Source: an uncultured Alphaproteobacteria bacterium (GTDB lineage: Bacteria > Pseudomonadota > Alphaproteobacteria > Micropepsales > Micropepsaceae). From it: a stretch of 64,000 bases of DNA. Where the stretch lies: the NCBI GenBank assembly GCA_902826695.1, contig CADEFU010000001.1, positions 582,574 through 646,573 of the forward strand, read 5' to 3'. The position numbers and the translations under genes were made by a program. Below the pieces are notes generated by a model. It did not search any database. It saw nothing but the letters and a program-made list of their open reading frames with translations, and was not told where the DNA came from. Numbering within the stretch: the first letter of the stretch is position 1; each line of letters starts with the position of its first letter. This document shows, piece after piece, positions 9,097-18,392 of the stretch.

Positions 9097-9504
9097 TTAG
9101 GCTGAACTTTTGCCTCTTGCGAAGCGTGGGGCCGTGTCCGCCGTCTCGAACCAGGCGATGTGGCTTTGGTGCCAGATGTGAAATGTCGGCGGCACTTGCG
9201 CGGGGTCGTCGAGGGTTGCGGTGTTGACGCCGAGGCTCGCGGTTGCGTCGTCTTCGCGGAACAGCAGATAGGTTCCGCAATCGCCGCAGAACTCGCGCGT
9301 TGCGCGGTCTGAGGCGCGGTAGCCTTTGGGTTTGCCTTTTGTGTAGGCGAACGACGCGGGCGCGATGGCGAACCAGGCGACGACGGGTGCGCCGCTTTGG
9401 CGTTGGCAGGTGCGGCAGTGGCAGTAGGCGCTCTCTTCAATCTCGCCGTCGAGGCGATAGCGAACGGCGCCGCAGAGGCAGCCGCCTTCGAGCGTCATCT
9501 TCAT
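9097..9504 (-). CDS. GFA-fold (glutathione-dependent formaldehyde-activating-like) protein
   Basis: A 135-residue zinc protein of the GFA/CENP-V family. The diagnostic zinc ligands are present: GCLCG near the N-terminus, CHCRTCQ about residues 30-36, and FCGDCG about residue 75. Family members have been linked to S-hydroxymethylglutathione formation, but most are uncharacterised, so the true substrate is open. The start ATG overlaps the xthA stop by four bases (ATGA), showing translational coupling with the DNA repair gene. Confidence 0.9.
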   Translation of the reverse strand: MKMTLEGGCLCGAVRYRLDGEIEESAYCHCRTCQRQSGAPVVAWFAIAPASFAYTKGKPKGYRASDRATREFCGDCGTYLLFREDDATASLGVNTATLDDPAQVPPTFHIWHQSHIAWFETADTAPRFARGKSSA

Positions 9505-10283
9505 AGGTCGAGCTCGCACCAGACGGGCACGTGATCCGACGGCTTTTCCCAGGCGCGCACGTGCTTGTCGATCGCGCAGGTTTTTAGTTTGTCGGCGGCT
9601 TGCGGCGAGAGCAGCAGGTGGTCGATGCGGATGCCGTTGTTCTTCTGCCAGGCGCCGGCTTGGTAGTCCCAGAACGAGTATTGGTGCGGTGTGGCGTTGC
9701 AGGCGCGGAACGCGTCGGTGAAACCGAGATTGACGAGTTGGCGCAGCTTGCGGCGGGTTTCCAGTTTGAAGAGGGCGTCGTTCAGCCAGGCCTTTGGATC
9801 GTACACGTCGTCGACGGTCGGGATGATGTTGTAGTCGCCGCCGAGCACGAGCGGTTCTTCGTCTTGCAGCAGCTTCTCGGCATGCGCGGTCAGGCGGTCG
9901 TGCCACTTGAGTTTGTAGGGGTACTTGTCGGTGTCGACCGGATTGCCGTTGGGCGCATAGATCGAGGCGACGCGCAAGGCGCCCGTTTTCGTTGTGATGA
10001 GCGCTTCGATGTAGCGGGCTTGCTCGTCGCTGGTGTCGCCGGGCAGGCCTTGGCGCACGTCCTCGATCTTGTGCCTCGAGAGGATGGCGACGCCGTTGTA
10101 GCTCTTCTGGCCGAGGATGGCGCAGTGATAGCCCATCGCCTCGAACTCGAGCGCGGGGAAGGCGTTCGTCTCGCACTTGATCTCTTGCAGGCAGGCGACG
10201 TCGGGCGCGGCCTGTTTGAACCAGGCGAGGACGGTTTCGACTCGGGCCTTGATCGAATTGACGTTGAAGGTCGCGATTTTCAT
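9501..10283 (-). CDS. xthA: Exodeoxyribonuclease III XthA
   Basis: A 260-residue AP endonuclease and 3'-5' exonuclease of base-excision repair. The endonuclease/exonuclease/phosphatase fold motifs are intact: FNVNSIKAR with Asn7, LQEIKC with metal-binding Glu34, GGDYNI with the catalytic Asp, and the C-terminal SDHVPV with the general-base His. The length is normal. It is followed by and coupled to the GFA-fold gene, and is divergent from the type II secretion operon. Confidence 0.95.
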   Translation of the reverse strand: MKIATFNVNSIKARVETVLAWFKQAAPDVACLQEIKCETNAFPALEFEAMGYHCAILGQKSYNGVAILSRHKIEDVRQGLPGDTSDEQARYIEALITTKTGALRVASIYAPNGNPVDTDKYPYKLKWHDRLTAHAEKLLQDEEPLVLGGDYNIIPTVDDVYDPKAWLNDALFKLETRRKLRQLVNLGFTDAFRACNATPHQYSFWDYQAGAWQKNNGIRIDHLLLSPQAADKLKTCAIDKHVRAWEKPSDHVPVWCELDL

Positions 10284-10452
10284 GCGGCAGATGTAGCGCA
10301 GGTGGGTGCGATTGTCGCTGCGAGCGGCCGGGCTTCTGGCGGATTTGTGCGGAAAATCCGGGCTGGGATAGCGCGGCGTAAGGGAAAATTAACGCGGCGG
10401 GTAAACTAATCCCTAACTGCATGTTGCGCACGCGCAAACGGATGGGAGTGCG
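10284..10452. promoter_or_regulatory. xthA/gsp divergent intergenic region
   Basis: A 169-base gap between xthA and gspF holding an AT-richer patch (about 10383-10420) that is the likely place for the gsp operon promoter. No clear -35/-10 pair or operator stands out. Confidence 0.35.
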
Positions 10453-11667
10453 GTGCCTAGTTTTGCTTATGAAGCCGCCGGGCCCGATGGCGCAATTGGG
10501 CGCGGTGTGATCGACGCGCCAAACCGTTCGGCGGCCGTCGAGCGGATATTGGCGCTTGGGCAAACGCCGGTGCGGGTGGTGGAGCGGAGCGAGGCGGGTG
10601 GCTCGTTCGATCTACGTCCGACGGTGCCGCAGTTCGGTATCGCCGCCGAGCGGCTCACTCTGCTCCAGGAATTGGCGACGCTGCTGCGAGCCGGCTTAAG
10701 CGTCGAGCGGTCGATTTCGGTTATGCAGGGGCTGTCGGGCGCGCAGCGCACGAAGGGAGCGCTTCAGGCGGTGCTCGACGGGCTGCGCGGTGGTGAGCCT
10801 TTGTCGGCGGCGATGCGGCGGGCGGACGTGGTGTTTCCTGAGTCCGTGCGGCGGATGGTCGTTGCGGGCGAAGTGAGCGGGCGCTTGCCCGAGGTCGTCA
10901 AACGCCTGGCGGACGCTGAAGCGCGGAACAAAGAGCTTCGCGAGCGTGTTGTTTCGGCAATGATCTATCCGGCGTTGCTGCTCGTTGTGATGATTGTCGT
11001 GTTGGTCATCATCTTCACCGTTGTCGTTCCGCGCCTCGAGCCGTTGTTCGAGCAAAGCGGTGACGCGCTTCCGTGGCCTGCCGCAATCCTTCTGGCGGTG
11101 TCAAAGTTTCTTACGGCCTATGGGTTTGCGGTCGCTGTCCTGTTGGCCTGTGCGTTGGTAATTTTGCTTTACGTGTTGCGGCAGTCCTGGGCGCGCCTGG
11201 CGATCGATCGCTGGGCGATGACGACGCGCGTTCTGTTTCAGATTCCGCGGCACTATCACGGGGCGCAGTTCTGCCGGAACGTGGCGATGTTGCTGGAAGG
11301 CGGCGTTCCGCTGAACCGTGCATTGGAGAACGCGCAAGTTGCCGCCGGCAATAGCTATCTGCGCGAGCGCCTGAGTGGTGCGGTCGAGGCTGTCCGGCAA
11401 GGTCAACCGTTCAAGGCCGCGCTTGACACGGTAGGCGTGCTGCCTCGCACGGCGATTGAGTTTGCGGCGGTGGGTGAGGAAACAGGCAGACCGGCGCAGC
11501 TGCTGAATGAGGCGGCCGATATGCTCGATCGGCAAACCCAAACGAAGCTCGACCGTCTGACGGCGCTGTTGTTACCGGCGGTGACGATCGTGCTGGGCAT
11601 CGTGGTTGCGGGCATCATGATGGGCGTTTCGGGCGGCATCATGGCCGCGAACGACTTGGCGTTGTGA
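10453..11667 (+). CDS. gspF: Type II secretion inner-membrane platform protein GspF
   Basis: A 404-residue polytopic protein of the inner-membrane platform of the type II secretion machine. It has two tandem T2SSF domains (about residues 70-190 and 270-395) with three membrane helices, near residues 165-195, 215-240 and 370-395, and the characteristic N-terminal FAYEAAGPDG block. The GTG at 10453 is the start. GspF normally follows the ATPase gene gspE; here it opens the operon, so gspE must be elsewhere. It overlaps gspH by 4 bases. Confidence 0.95.
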   Translation: MPSFAYEAAGPDGAIGRGVIDAPNRSAAVERILALGQTPVRVVERSEAGGSFDLRPTVPQFGIAAERLTLLQELATLLRAGLSVERSISVMQGLSGAQRTKGALQAVLDGLRGGEPLSAAMRRADVVFPESVRRMVVAGEVSGRLPEVVKRLADAEARNKELRERVVSAMIYPALLLVVMIVVLVIIFTVVVPRLEPLFEQSGDALPWPAAILLAVSKFLTAYGFAVAVLLACALVILLYVLRQSWARLAIDRWAMTTRVLFQIPRHYHGAQFCRNVAMLLEGGVPLNRALENAQVAAGNSYLRERLSGAVEAVRQGQPFKAALDTVGVLPRTAIEFAAVGEETGRPAQLLNEAADMLDRQTQTKLDRLTALLLPAVTIVLGIVVAGIMMGVSGGIMAANDLAL

Positions 11668-12083
11668 CGATGCGCAAGGAAACCGCGGGATACTCGTTGC
11701 TGGAGCTGACGGTCGTCTTGGCGATCATGGCGCTTGTCGTGGCGGTTGCCATGCCGGCTGTCGGCGCATCTTTGGAGCGCATGACGGTGCAAAGCGATGC
11801 GCGCGCGCTGATGCTTGGCCTGCGGGCGCTGCGCGCCCACGCGCTGGACCGGCAAGTCGATATCGCGGTGACGGTGTCTGGCGTCGAGGGGAACGTGCTG
11901 AATGCGTCCGATGGGACGGCGATCGTACTGGCGGCGGGAACCGTCGTGGCAGTTGCCCCGGAGCTGCGTGTGACGTGGGATGGTCGGATAACCGGGGCTG
12001 TGCGGCTGTCGCGCGGTGCCGCTCGTCTGCAGATCACGCCAGATCGACTGACGGGCCGCCTTAGCGCCGCGGGTGTGCGATGA
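11664..12083 (+). CDS. gspH: Minor pseudopilin GspH
   Basis: A 139-residue minor pseudopilin. The prepilin peptidase site is followed by the type III N-terminal methylation helix (GYSLLELTVVLAIMAL), with the conserved Glu at +5. The C-terminal part is short and beta-rich, as in GspH/FimT. The GTG at 11664 overlaps the gspF stop (GTGA); the ATG at 11670 is an equally possible start. It would sit at the tip of the pseudopilus with GspI, J and K. Confidence 0.85.
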   Translation: MTMRKETAGYSLLELTVVLAIMALVVAVAMPAVGASLERMTVQSDARALMLGLRALRAHALDRQVDIAVTVSGVEGNVLNASDGTAIVLAAGTVVAVAPELRVTWDGRITGAVRLSRGAARLQITPDRLTGRLSAAGVR

Positions 12084-12454
12084 GCGGCGAGCGCGGGTTC
12101 ACGGTGATCGAGGCCTTGATCGCCTTTGCGATATTGGCAGTGTCGTTGGCCGTTCTCTATGAGGCGATGGGTACAAGCTTTCGTACGCTTGATCGTGCGG
12201 CGAGTGTCGATGAGGCCGTGCTGGTTGCACAGTCGGCAATGGATACGATCGTCGCGGAGCGGCGGTTGCCACAGGTGTTGAGCGGGCGGAGTGGCGTGTA
12301 CGGCTGGCGTGCGGAGGTTTTGCCGCAGAATGGCGCGAGTTCAGATGTCTTGGCTTTGCGGCTGTTGCGTTTGCAGGTGCGGTGGGCTGGCGGCGGACGC
12401 GGGGTCACGCTGGAGCGCACGCTGCTGATCCCAGCGCCACGGGTGCCGCAATGA
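12080..12454 (+). CDS. gspI: Minor pseudopilin GspI
   Basis: A 124-residue minor pseudopilin. The prepilin cleavage site is followed by the helix GFTVIEALIAFAILAVSLA, including the conserved Glu and the ALIAFAIL segment typical of GspI. Its length matches the family. It overlaps gspH and gspJ by four bases each, so the pseudopilin genes are translationally coupled. GspI is known to nucleate the GspI-J-K tip complex. Confidence 0.88.
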   Translation: MSGERGFTVIEALIAFAILAVSLAVLYEAMGTSFRTLDRAASVDEAVLVAQSAMDTIVAERRLPQVLSGRSGVYGWRAEVLPQNGASSDVLALRLLRLQVRWAGGGRGVTLERTLLIPAPRVPQ

Positions 12455-13092
12455 TCCGTTACGGCGAGCGAGGGTACTCGTTGTTGGAGTTGTTGGTGGC
12501 GCTTGCGCTGATCGGGTTCATATCCGTGGCGATCGCGGGTGGGGTTCAGTTCGGGGCGCGCGCCTGGGAGACCAGCGACGCGAAGCTTGGCGCGGTTGAG
12601 CGGGTGCACGGCGCGCAGTCGTTGTTGCGGACACTGCTCGAACAGGCGATACCGCGCGCACTAGACCCATCGATCGTGAGCGATCCGCTGTTGTTTCGTG
12701 GCGGGCCTGAGGATTTGACGTTTACCGCGCAAGCACCTTCGGTGTTTGGTGCAAAAGGGTTTACGCAATTCGTGCTACGCGTGGGCGAGGCTCGGGACGG
12801 GAAGCAATTGGTATTGGCTTGGCGGAATGCGAGTGGGGCGAGCGAGCAGCAGGCGCTCCTTACGGGTGCGCAGGCGATCACGCTGCGATACGGGCTGCGG
12901 GATGAAACTGGGCAGATTGATTGGGTCGATGATTGGCGTGAACAGCCGGGGGCGCCGGCGTTGGTGATGGTGCGCGCGTCGTTTGCTGCGCGATCGCGGA
13001 TGCGCTGGCCCGATCTCGTTGTGGGGACGCGTATCACGCAAGATCCGCAGTGTCAGTATGAACCCGATACATTCAGTTGTCGCTATGGCTGA
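12451..13092 (+). CDS. gspJ: Minor pseudopilin GspJ
   Basis: A 213-residue minor pseudopilin with the prepilin motif RGYSLLELLVALALIGF and the longer GspJ-type C-terminal beta domain. The ATG at 12451 overlaps the gspI stop. An alternative in-frame start at 12382 would place extra residues before the cleavage site and is unlikely. It forms the pseudopilus tip with GspI and GspK. Confidence 0.88.
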   Translation: MIRYGERGYSLLELLVALALIGFISVAIAGGVQFGARAWETSDAKLGAVERVHGAQSLLRTLLEQAIPRALDPSIVSDPLLFRGGPEDLTFTAQAPSVFGAKGFTQFVLRVGEARDGKQLVLAWRNASGASEQQALLTGAQAITLRYGLRDETGQIDWVDDWREQPGAPALVMVRASFAARSRMRWPDLVVGTRITQDPQCQYEPDTFSCRYG

Positions 13093-14179
13093 GCGTGCGT
13101 TGACGATAGACCTAAGTGCGCCGGTCTCGCTTTCGGACGTGCCGCAGCTGGCGGCCGGTTTCTTTTCGTGGTGGCGGGACGAGCTTTTGGCGTTGCTGCC
13201 GGGTGGGTCCGCGAAGGCGGGAGCTGGCGAGCCTGCGTTGCTCTACGTGCGGCAGGACCGATGGATCCTAAAGACGGAGGACCGGGTTGACGGTGTCGCG
13301 CTGGATACGCACCTCGCCGATTCTGCTTTAGCGGACCAGATGTTGGATGCCGCGCGCGGTGCGCCGTTGGCGAAGTTGAAGATTGTGCTTCCCCGCGAGC
13401 ATGTGCTGTTGCGGCGGCTTGAGTTGCCGGCAATGTCGGACACGCGTTTGCGACAGGCCGTCGAGCTGCAGGTTGATCGGATCTCGCCATTCAAGGCGGA
13501 TGCGGTTCGATACTCGCATCGTGTCGTGGGGCGAGACGCGGAGCGCCATGTCGTTGCGGTAGATGTCGCGATCGTTCCCGCGCAACGCGTCAAACCGATT
13601 GAAGAGCGGCTGCGCGCGCTTGGGATCGCCGCAGGTGGCGTCGATGTCGAGGGCGTGGACGGCGCCGGTGAAGGTTTCGATCTTGGAGAGCCGCTGAGCG
13701 CGGAGCAGGTCGCGCGCAAGCGGAACCGGAATTTACTTCTGGCATTGGGCGCGGCCGCGATTTGGGTGCTCGCGTTCTACGCTTGGGGCGACGCCGGCGC
13801 GCGCGAGGAAGCCGCTTGGCAGACGCGCATCGCCGACCTCAAGCCGGCGGCGGAGAGAAGCGCAGCGCTGAGACGGCAGATCGAAGCGTTGTCGGCGCCG
13901 ATCTTGGCGGCAAACGCTTACGATCCCGCCGCGATGTTGAATGTGCTCGCGGAACTCACGCGGGTGCTGCCCGACACGGTTCGGGTTGTCGACTTGAAGG
14001 TGGCAGGCGGCCGGGTACAGGTCTCGGGTCTGGCGCAATCGGCTCCGCCGCTGATCAGCCTGCTCGAGCAATCGCCACTGTTTGCCGATGTGAAGGCGAC
14101 GTCAGCCTTCGTGCGGCGGACCGAAAGCGCGAAGGAGCGCTTCGAGATCTCAATGCGGATCGAAGGGCAGGCGCCATGA
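13085..14179 (+). CDS. gspL: Type II secretion protein GspL
   Basis: A 364-residue bitopic protein linking the cytoplasmic ATPase to the inner-membrane platform. The cytoplasmic half has an actin-like/PilM-type region with the LPREHVLLRRLELP block (about residues 100-113). A membrane helix follows at about 218-235, and a periplasmic ferredoxin-like domain of the PilN/GspL type makes up the rest. The ATG at 13085 overlaps gspJ by 8 bases. Its GspE partner is not in this window. Confidence 0.88.
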   Translation: MAERALTIDLSAPVSLSDVPQLAAGFFSWWRDELLALLPGGSAKAGAGEPALLYVRQDRWILKTEDRVDGVALDTHLADSALADQMLDAARGAPLAKLKIVLPREHVLLRRLELPAMSDTRLRQAVELQVDRISPFKADAVRYSHRVVGRDAERHVVAVDVAIVPAQRVKPIEERLRALGIAAGGVDVEGVDGAGEGFDLGEPLSAEQVARKRNRNLLLALGAAAIWVLAFYAWGDAGAREEAAWQTRIADLKPAAERSAALRRQIEALSAPILAANAYDPAAMLNVLAELTRVLPDTVRVVDLKVAGGRVQVSGLAQSAPPLISLLEQSPLFADVKATSAFVRRTESAKERFEISMRIEGQAP

Positions 14180-14754
14180 AGCTTGTCTTGTCGCCGTCAC
14201 GGCAACGTTGGATCGCACTGGGCCTCGCTGCGTTCGTTGCGACCGTTCTTGTGTGGGTTGTCGTGTTACCGTTGTGGGGACGGTTGGCCTTGCACAATGA
14301 GCACTTGTCGATGTTGCGGATGCAAGTTTCGAAGCTTGAGGCGCTGGCGGTCGCGCGCCCGCGACTTGAGGGTGCTTTGCGCGCGGTGTCGGGAAACACG
14401 AGTATCCAAGCCCTGACGATTGGGGCAACGCAGCCAAGCGTCGGGGTGGCGGAACTGCAGTCCATGCTGAACAACATCATGGCGGGCGCGGGCGCTCAGG
14501 TAACGCGTGGGCAGGCGATCGAAGGTGGTGCTGAGGCGCAGGGGAAGGTTGCTGTGCAGTTGACGCTTGAGACCGACATCGGTTCGTTGGTGCGTGCGCT
14601 GCAGGCGATTGGCGTAGCCCGCCCCCTGTTGACGATTGAGAGTCTGAGCGTCAGCGAACCCGACGGCGAGTTTGTCGGGGTCGGGCCGCAGCCGGTCATT
14701 GCGAACAGGCTGATCGTCGAAATCGTCGTGTCGGCGCGATTGAGGGGGATGTGA
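14176..14754 (+). CDS. gspM: Type II secretion protein GspM
   Basis: A 192-residue inner-membrane protein: a short cytoplasmic tail, one membrane helix (about residues 12-34), a coiled segment and a periplasmic ferredoxin-like domain. This is the GspM layout, and it directly follows gspL with a 4-base overlap. Sequence conservation in this family is low, so the call rests largely on topology and position between gspL and the GspC-like gene. Confidence 0.82.
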   Translation: MKLVLSPSRQRWIALGLAAFVATVLVWVVVLPLWGRLALHNEHLSMLRMQVSKLEALAVARPRLEGALRAVSGNTSIQALTIGATQPSVGVAELQSMLNNIMAGAGAQVTRGQAIEGGAEAQGKVAVQLTLETDIGSLVRALQAIGVARPLLTIESLSVSEPDGEFVGVGPQPVIANRLIVEIVVSARLRGM

Positions 14755-15248
14755 TGGCGAGCGATTGGCTTACACGCTGGCTGTCCGCGTTTCTGGGTGC
14801 GGGCATTGTCACGTTTGTTGCGGCGTTTGTGCCGTCACCGCTTCAGTTGTTTGCTGCGTTTGATGCGCCGGCTGTGATCGAAGTTGGGAAGCTGCCGCAG
14901 CTTGCGATGCGCGAGATGGCGCCTGCTTCTCAGTTTGCCGCGATCGAGGCGCGACCGCTGTTCAACGAAGGGCGCAAGGCTGATCCGGCCGGCGGGCGCG
15001 CGGGCGGCGTTCAAAGCGCCACGCCGGCTGGTGGCGAGTTGTCGGAGTATCGGCTTGTCGGGATCGTCGCCGACAGTGTTACGCAACGGGCGATCGTGGA
15101 GCGTGCCGGCGGGACGACAATGCGGGTCGGGCCGGGCGATCGGTTGGGTGGGTGGCGTATCGAGAAGATCGACGCCGGTGGTCTGACCGTGCGACAGGGT
15201 TCGCAATCGGTGCGCATCGTTATGTCGAGGGCGCAATCGCGCCCATAA
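14751..15248 (+). CDS. gspC: GspC-like type II secretion protein (HR domain, no PDZ)
   Basis: A 165-residue protein with one N-terminal membrane helix (about residues 11-32) and a C-terminal homology-region domain: the RPLFNEGRK block, YRLVGIV, then repeating short strands up to VRIVM. This HR domain contacts the secretin in GspC proteins. The usual C-terminal PDZ or coiled-coil domain is absent, so the gene could also be labelled GspN-like. GTG at 14751 or ATG at 14754 can start it, both coupled to the gspM stop. Confidence 0.75.
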   Translation: MMASDWLTRWLSAFLGAGIVTFVAAFVPSPLQLFAAFDAPAVIEVGKLPQLAMREMAPASQFAAIEARPLFNEGRKADPAGGRAGGVQSATPAGGELSEYRLVGIVADSVTQRAIVERAGGTTMRVGPGDRLGGWRIEKIDAGGLTVRQGSQSVRIVMSRAQSRP

Positions 15249-15416
15249 CTGCGCGAAGGGTGACACAATAAACATTGCTTCGCCGCAGTGTTGCTCGTGT
15301 GCATGCCGGTTCGCTTGCGCGTGGTTGGCGTGCATGATCACGATGACTTGCCGGGTGCTTTGCGATTCGTGTGCCCGAGCGGGGAACTGCAAGTGAATAT
15401 GTACGGGGACTGGGGA

Positions 15417-17531
15417 ATGTCATCGCCGCGCGATGCCTGGAAGCGCGTTGTTTCAGCCGCTGGCTGCGCGATGCTGCTTGGGCTTGGCGCGTGCACGCCC
15501 CAACGTCCGACACTCGCAGATACGGCGGCGGTTTCTTTGCCGGTTCTTTCGCAGCCCGCGCAATCGACGGTGGTGATCGATGACGACGGGCGCGGGGGGC
15601 CGAAGACGGAGATCTTCGAACCAGAGAGTGGCAGCGCGGTGCCGCGCATTCCTGGCGGGTACGGCCCGACCCGCGTCGGCGACGTGTCGCTGGATTTTGT
15701 CGATGCCGATATTCGCGAAGTGGCACGCGCGGTGTTGGGCGACATTCTGAAGGTTGCCTACACGGTGGACTCGCAGCTGCAAGGGCGCGTCACGTTGAAG
15801 ACGAGCAGTCCGTTGCGGCGCGACGACGTGGTGCCCGCGCTTGAGATGTCGCTTCGCACAGCGGGTGCTGTCGTTTTGGTGAAGGGCGGTGTCTACAATG
15901 TCGTGCCCGCGACCGAGGCGCTGAAGCGTACGCCTGACTATGAGGTTGCGGCCACGCAGGCGCGCTTGCCTGGTTTCGGGATTGCAATTGTTCCGTTGCG
16001 GTTTATCGCGGCGGCGGAGATGAAGAAGGTGCTTGAGCCGGTCGCGCCAGCGGGTGCGATCTTGAGCATCGACGAAGCGCGCAACCTCGTGTTCCTTGCC
16101 GGTACGGGGCAGGAGCGGCAGTCGCTGCTGAACACGATCCGGTTGTTCGACGTGGACTACATGCGTGGGATGTCTTACGCGCTCGTGTATCCAGATCATG
16201 TCGATGTAAATGGCTTGGCGCAGGAGTTGACGCGCGTGTTCGCGGCGGCACGTGGGTCGGGGACGAGCGTTGTGCGTTTCGTTCCGTTGACGCGGGTCAA
16301 TACGTTGTTGGTGGCGGCGCCCAGCACGGCGCTGTTGAAGGATGTGTCGCGGTGGGTGAATCGGCTCGACGTTCCGCCGCGCGGTCCTGGGCGCCGAATT
16401 TACTACTACCGGCTTCAATATGCGCAGGCCTCCGATGTCGCCCGATCGCTGGCGTCTGTCTATGGCTCCGCCGTGGACCTTGGCACGGTGCGCCAGGAGG
16501 ATGAGACGCCGTCGGTCGATGGGTTCTCGACGGGCTCGGATGCGCCGCCGCCGGTGGATGCGAACGCGCCTCCGTCGCGCGTTGAGCCCGCTTCACGGAA
16601 TGGCACTTCGAAGGGGCCGCATATCGCAATCGATCAGGCGAACAATGCCCTGATGATAAGGGCCGACGGCACGGAGTATGCGTCGATCGAGAGACTGCTG
16701 CGCGAGGTCGATGTCGCGCCCGATCAAGTGATGATCGAGGTTGTGATCGCAGAGGTGACGCTGAACGACTCCTTGAAGTTCGGCGTCGAGTGGTTTTTCA
16801 AGAATGCCGATCAGACCTTTAATCTGAGCAAGACCGGTACGGTCTCGTCCGCGTTTCCGGGGTTTGCCTTCACCTACAAGGTGCCCGATGTCGACGTTGC
16901 GCTGAGCGCGCTGGGCACGCTGACGGATGTGAAGGTGATTTCGTCGCCGAAGTTATTCACGCTGAACAATAGGCCGGCCGTGCTGCAGGTCGGCGATCAG
17001 GTGCCGATCATTACGCAGAGTGCGACTGGCGTGCGCACGGCGACGGATCTGACCGTGGTGAACTCCGTACAATTGCGAGATACGGGCATCCTGCTGCGCG
17101 TGACCCCTAGGATCGGCAAGAGCGGTGTCGTTTTCGTGGACGTGAAGCAGGAAGTCAGCAACGCTATTGCGACTGAATCCTCCGGGATCGACTCGCCCAC
17201 CATCCAACAACGCAAACTGGCGACGACGGTTGCGGTGCAGGATGGGGCCTCGATCGCGTTGGGAGGGTTGATCCGCGATAGTCTCGACTATGGCGATAGC
17301 GGCATTCCCGTGCTGAAGGATGTGCCGGTGTTGGGCAAGTTGTTTGGAACGACGACGTCTAAGGGCGCGCGAACGGAGCTCTTGGTGTTCCTGCGGCCGC
17401 GCATCATTAGGAATCCCGAGGCGGCACGTGAGATGACAGACGAGTTGCGCCGTGGGTTTAGAGGGCTGGAGACATTGTTGGGGCCGGGCCGTGTATCGGA
17501 AGCAGGCAACAGCAACGGCAACGCGCCTTAG
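15417..17531 (+). CDS. gspD: Type II secretion secretin GspD
   Basis: A 704-residue outer-membrane secretin. From the ATG at 15417 the protein has a lipoprotein signal peptide ending in LGLGAC, so it is likely lipidated at Cys27. N0 and N1-N3 ring domains follow (about residues 90-400), with a low-complexity Pro/Asp insert inside N3, then the secretin beta domain with the VPIITQSATG and final GGLIRDS...VPVLGKLFG blocks. An upstream start at 15399 is possible but would put extra residues before the signal. A 168-base gap separates it from the GspC-like gene. Confidence 0.93.
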   Translation: MSSPRDAWKRVVSAAGCAMLLGLGACTPQRPTLADTAAVSLPVLSQPAQSTVVIDDDGRGGPKTEIFEPESGSAVPRIPGGYGPTRVGDVSLDFVDADIREVARAVLGDILKVAYTVDSQLQGRVTLKTSSPLRRDDVVPALEMSLRTAGAVVLVKGGVYNVVPATEALKRTPDYEVAATQARLPGFGIAIVPLRFIAAAEMKKVLEPVAPAGAILSIDEARNLVFLAGTGQERQSLLNTIRLFDVDYMRGMSYALVYPDHVDVNGLAQELTRVFAAARGSGTSVVRFVPLTRVNTLLVAAPSTALLKDVSRWVNRLDVPPRGPGRRIYYYRLQYAQASDVARSLASVYGSAVDLGTVRQEDETPSVDGFSTGSDAPPPVDANAPPSRVEPASRNGTSKGPHIAIDQANNALMIRADGTEYASIERLLREVDVAPDQVMIEVVIAEVTLNDSLKFGVEWFFKNADQTFNLSKTGTVSSAFPGFAFTYKVPDVDVALSALGTLTDVKVISSPKLFTLNNRPAVLQVGDQVPIITQSATGVRTATDLTVVNSVQLRDTGILLRVTPRIGKSGVVFVDVKQEVSNAIATESSGIDSPTIQQRKLATTVAVQDGASIALGGLIRDSLDYGDSGIPVLKDVPVLGKLFGTTTSKGARTELLVFLRPRIIRNPEAAREMTDELRRGFRGLETLLGPGRVSEAGNSNGNAP

Positions 17532-17538
17532 GGACGCG

Positions 17539-18381
17539 ATGCGAGGGCAGCGGGGCGTGGCGCTGATTGCGGTGCTGGCGTTCCTCGCGGCGATGTCGCT
17601 GATTGCGGCTGGCGTCGTCGGCGCGGCGCGTAGTGTCGCGACCGGTGCGTCGCGCGAGGTCGTGCGCGCACAGGCGCAGGCGGCCGTCGAGAGCGGCATC
17701 GATCATGGGATTGCCGCTCTGGTGAATGCGCAGGGGTTTGCACCAGCGCTTGTCAGCGAGCCGGAGACGATCGAGGTCGGCGGCTTTCGCGTTGTCGTCT
17801 CAGCGCGTCCCGAGAGGGCGAAGGTTGACCTGAATTACGCGGATGGCAATTTGCTTGCGATCCTGTTTCGCGCAGGCGGTGCCGACGCGCAGGTCGCGGC
17901 GCGCTTAGCCGATGCGGTGGAAGACTGGCGGGATGGGGATGCGTTGGTGCGTCTCAACGGCGCGGAGCGGCGCCAGTACGAAGAGGCAGGCCGCAGCTAC
18001 GGTCCGGCAAACCGGTTCTTCACGAACGCCGATGAGTTGCGTTTGGTTCTTGGTGTGACAGGTCCGCTCTATGATTGCGTGAGGCCGCAGGTCACCGTGT
18101 TGGCGCAGCGCGGCGGTATCGATCTGGACAGTGCTTCGCCGGCGCTCCGGCGGGCATCTGGCGCCGATCCAATGCTGCCCAAAGCTGAGCTCACGCTTGG
18201 GGTGGGGGAGGCCTATGAGATCACCGCGCGGCTCGACGATGATGTCCGCGGTCTCAAGCGCGGCGAACGGGTTGTGGTGCGCCTGACCGGCAATCCGTTA
18301 GACCCCTACTGGGTCCTCTCAGCCGAACGGGTTCGGCCTATGGATGATGCTGCCGCGCGGGCGTGTCCGAAGGCCGGCTGA
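17539..18381 (+). CDS. gspK: Minor pseudopilin GspK
   Basis: A 280-residue pseudopilin, the large cap of the pseudopilus. The N-terminus (RGVALIAVLAFLAAMSLIA) is the GspK-type prepilin helix without the Glu at +5 that other pseudopilins have, as expected for this subunit. The large domain with KVDLNYAD and a helix-hairpin-helix-like region with FFTNADELRLV (about residues 160-170) is characteristic. It starts 7 bases after gspD and ends the operon. Confidence 0.88.
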   Translation: MRGQRGVALIAVLAFLAAMSLIAAGVVGAARSVATGASREVVRAQAQAAVESGIDHGIAALVNAQGFAPALVSEPETIEVGGFRVVVSARPERAKVDLNYADGNLLAILFRAGGADAQVAARLADAVEDWRDGDALVRLNGAERRQYEEAGRSYGPANRFFTNADELRLVLGVTGPLYDCVRPQVTVLAQRGGIDLDSASPALRRASGADPMLPKAELTLGVGEAYEITARLDDDVRGLKRGERVVVRLTGNPLDPYWVLSAERVRPMDDAAARACPKAG

Positions 18382-18392
18382 AGGGCTGGATT

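Noticed and set aside
9097..10563. A 488-codon minus-strand frame joining xthA and the GFA gene
   Set aside because: Its first part is out of frame with xthA. Only the last 135 codons (9097-9504) show GFA motifs, so the gene starts at 9504.
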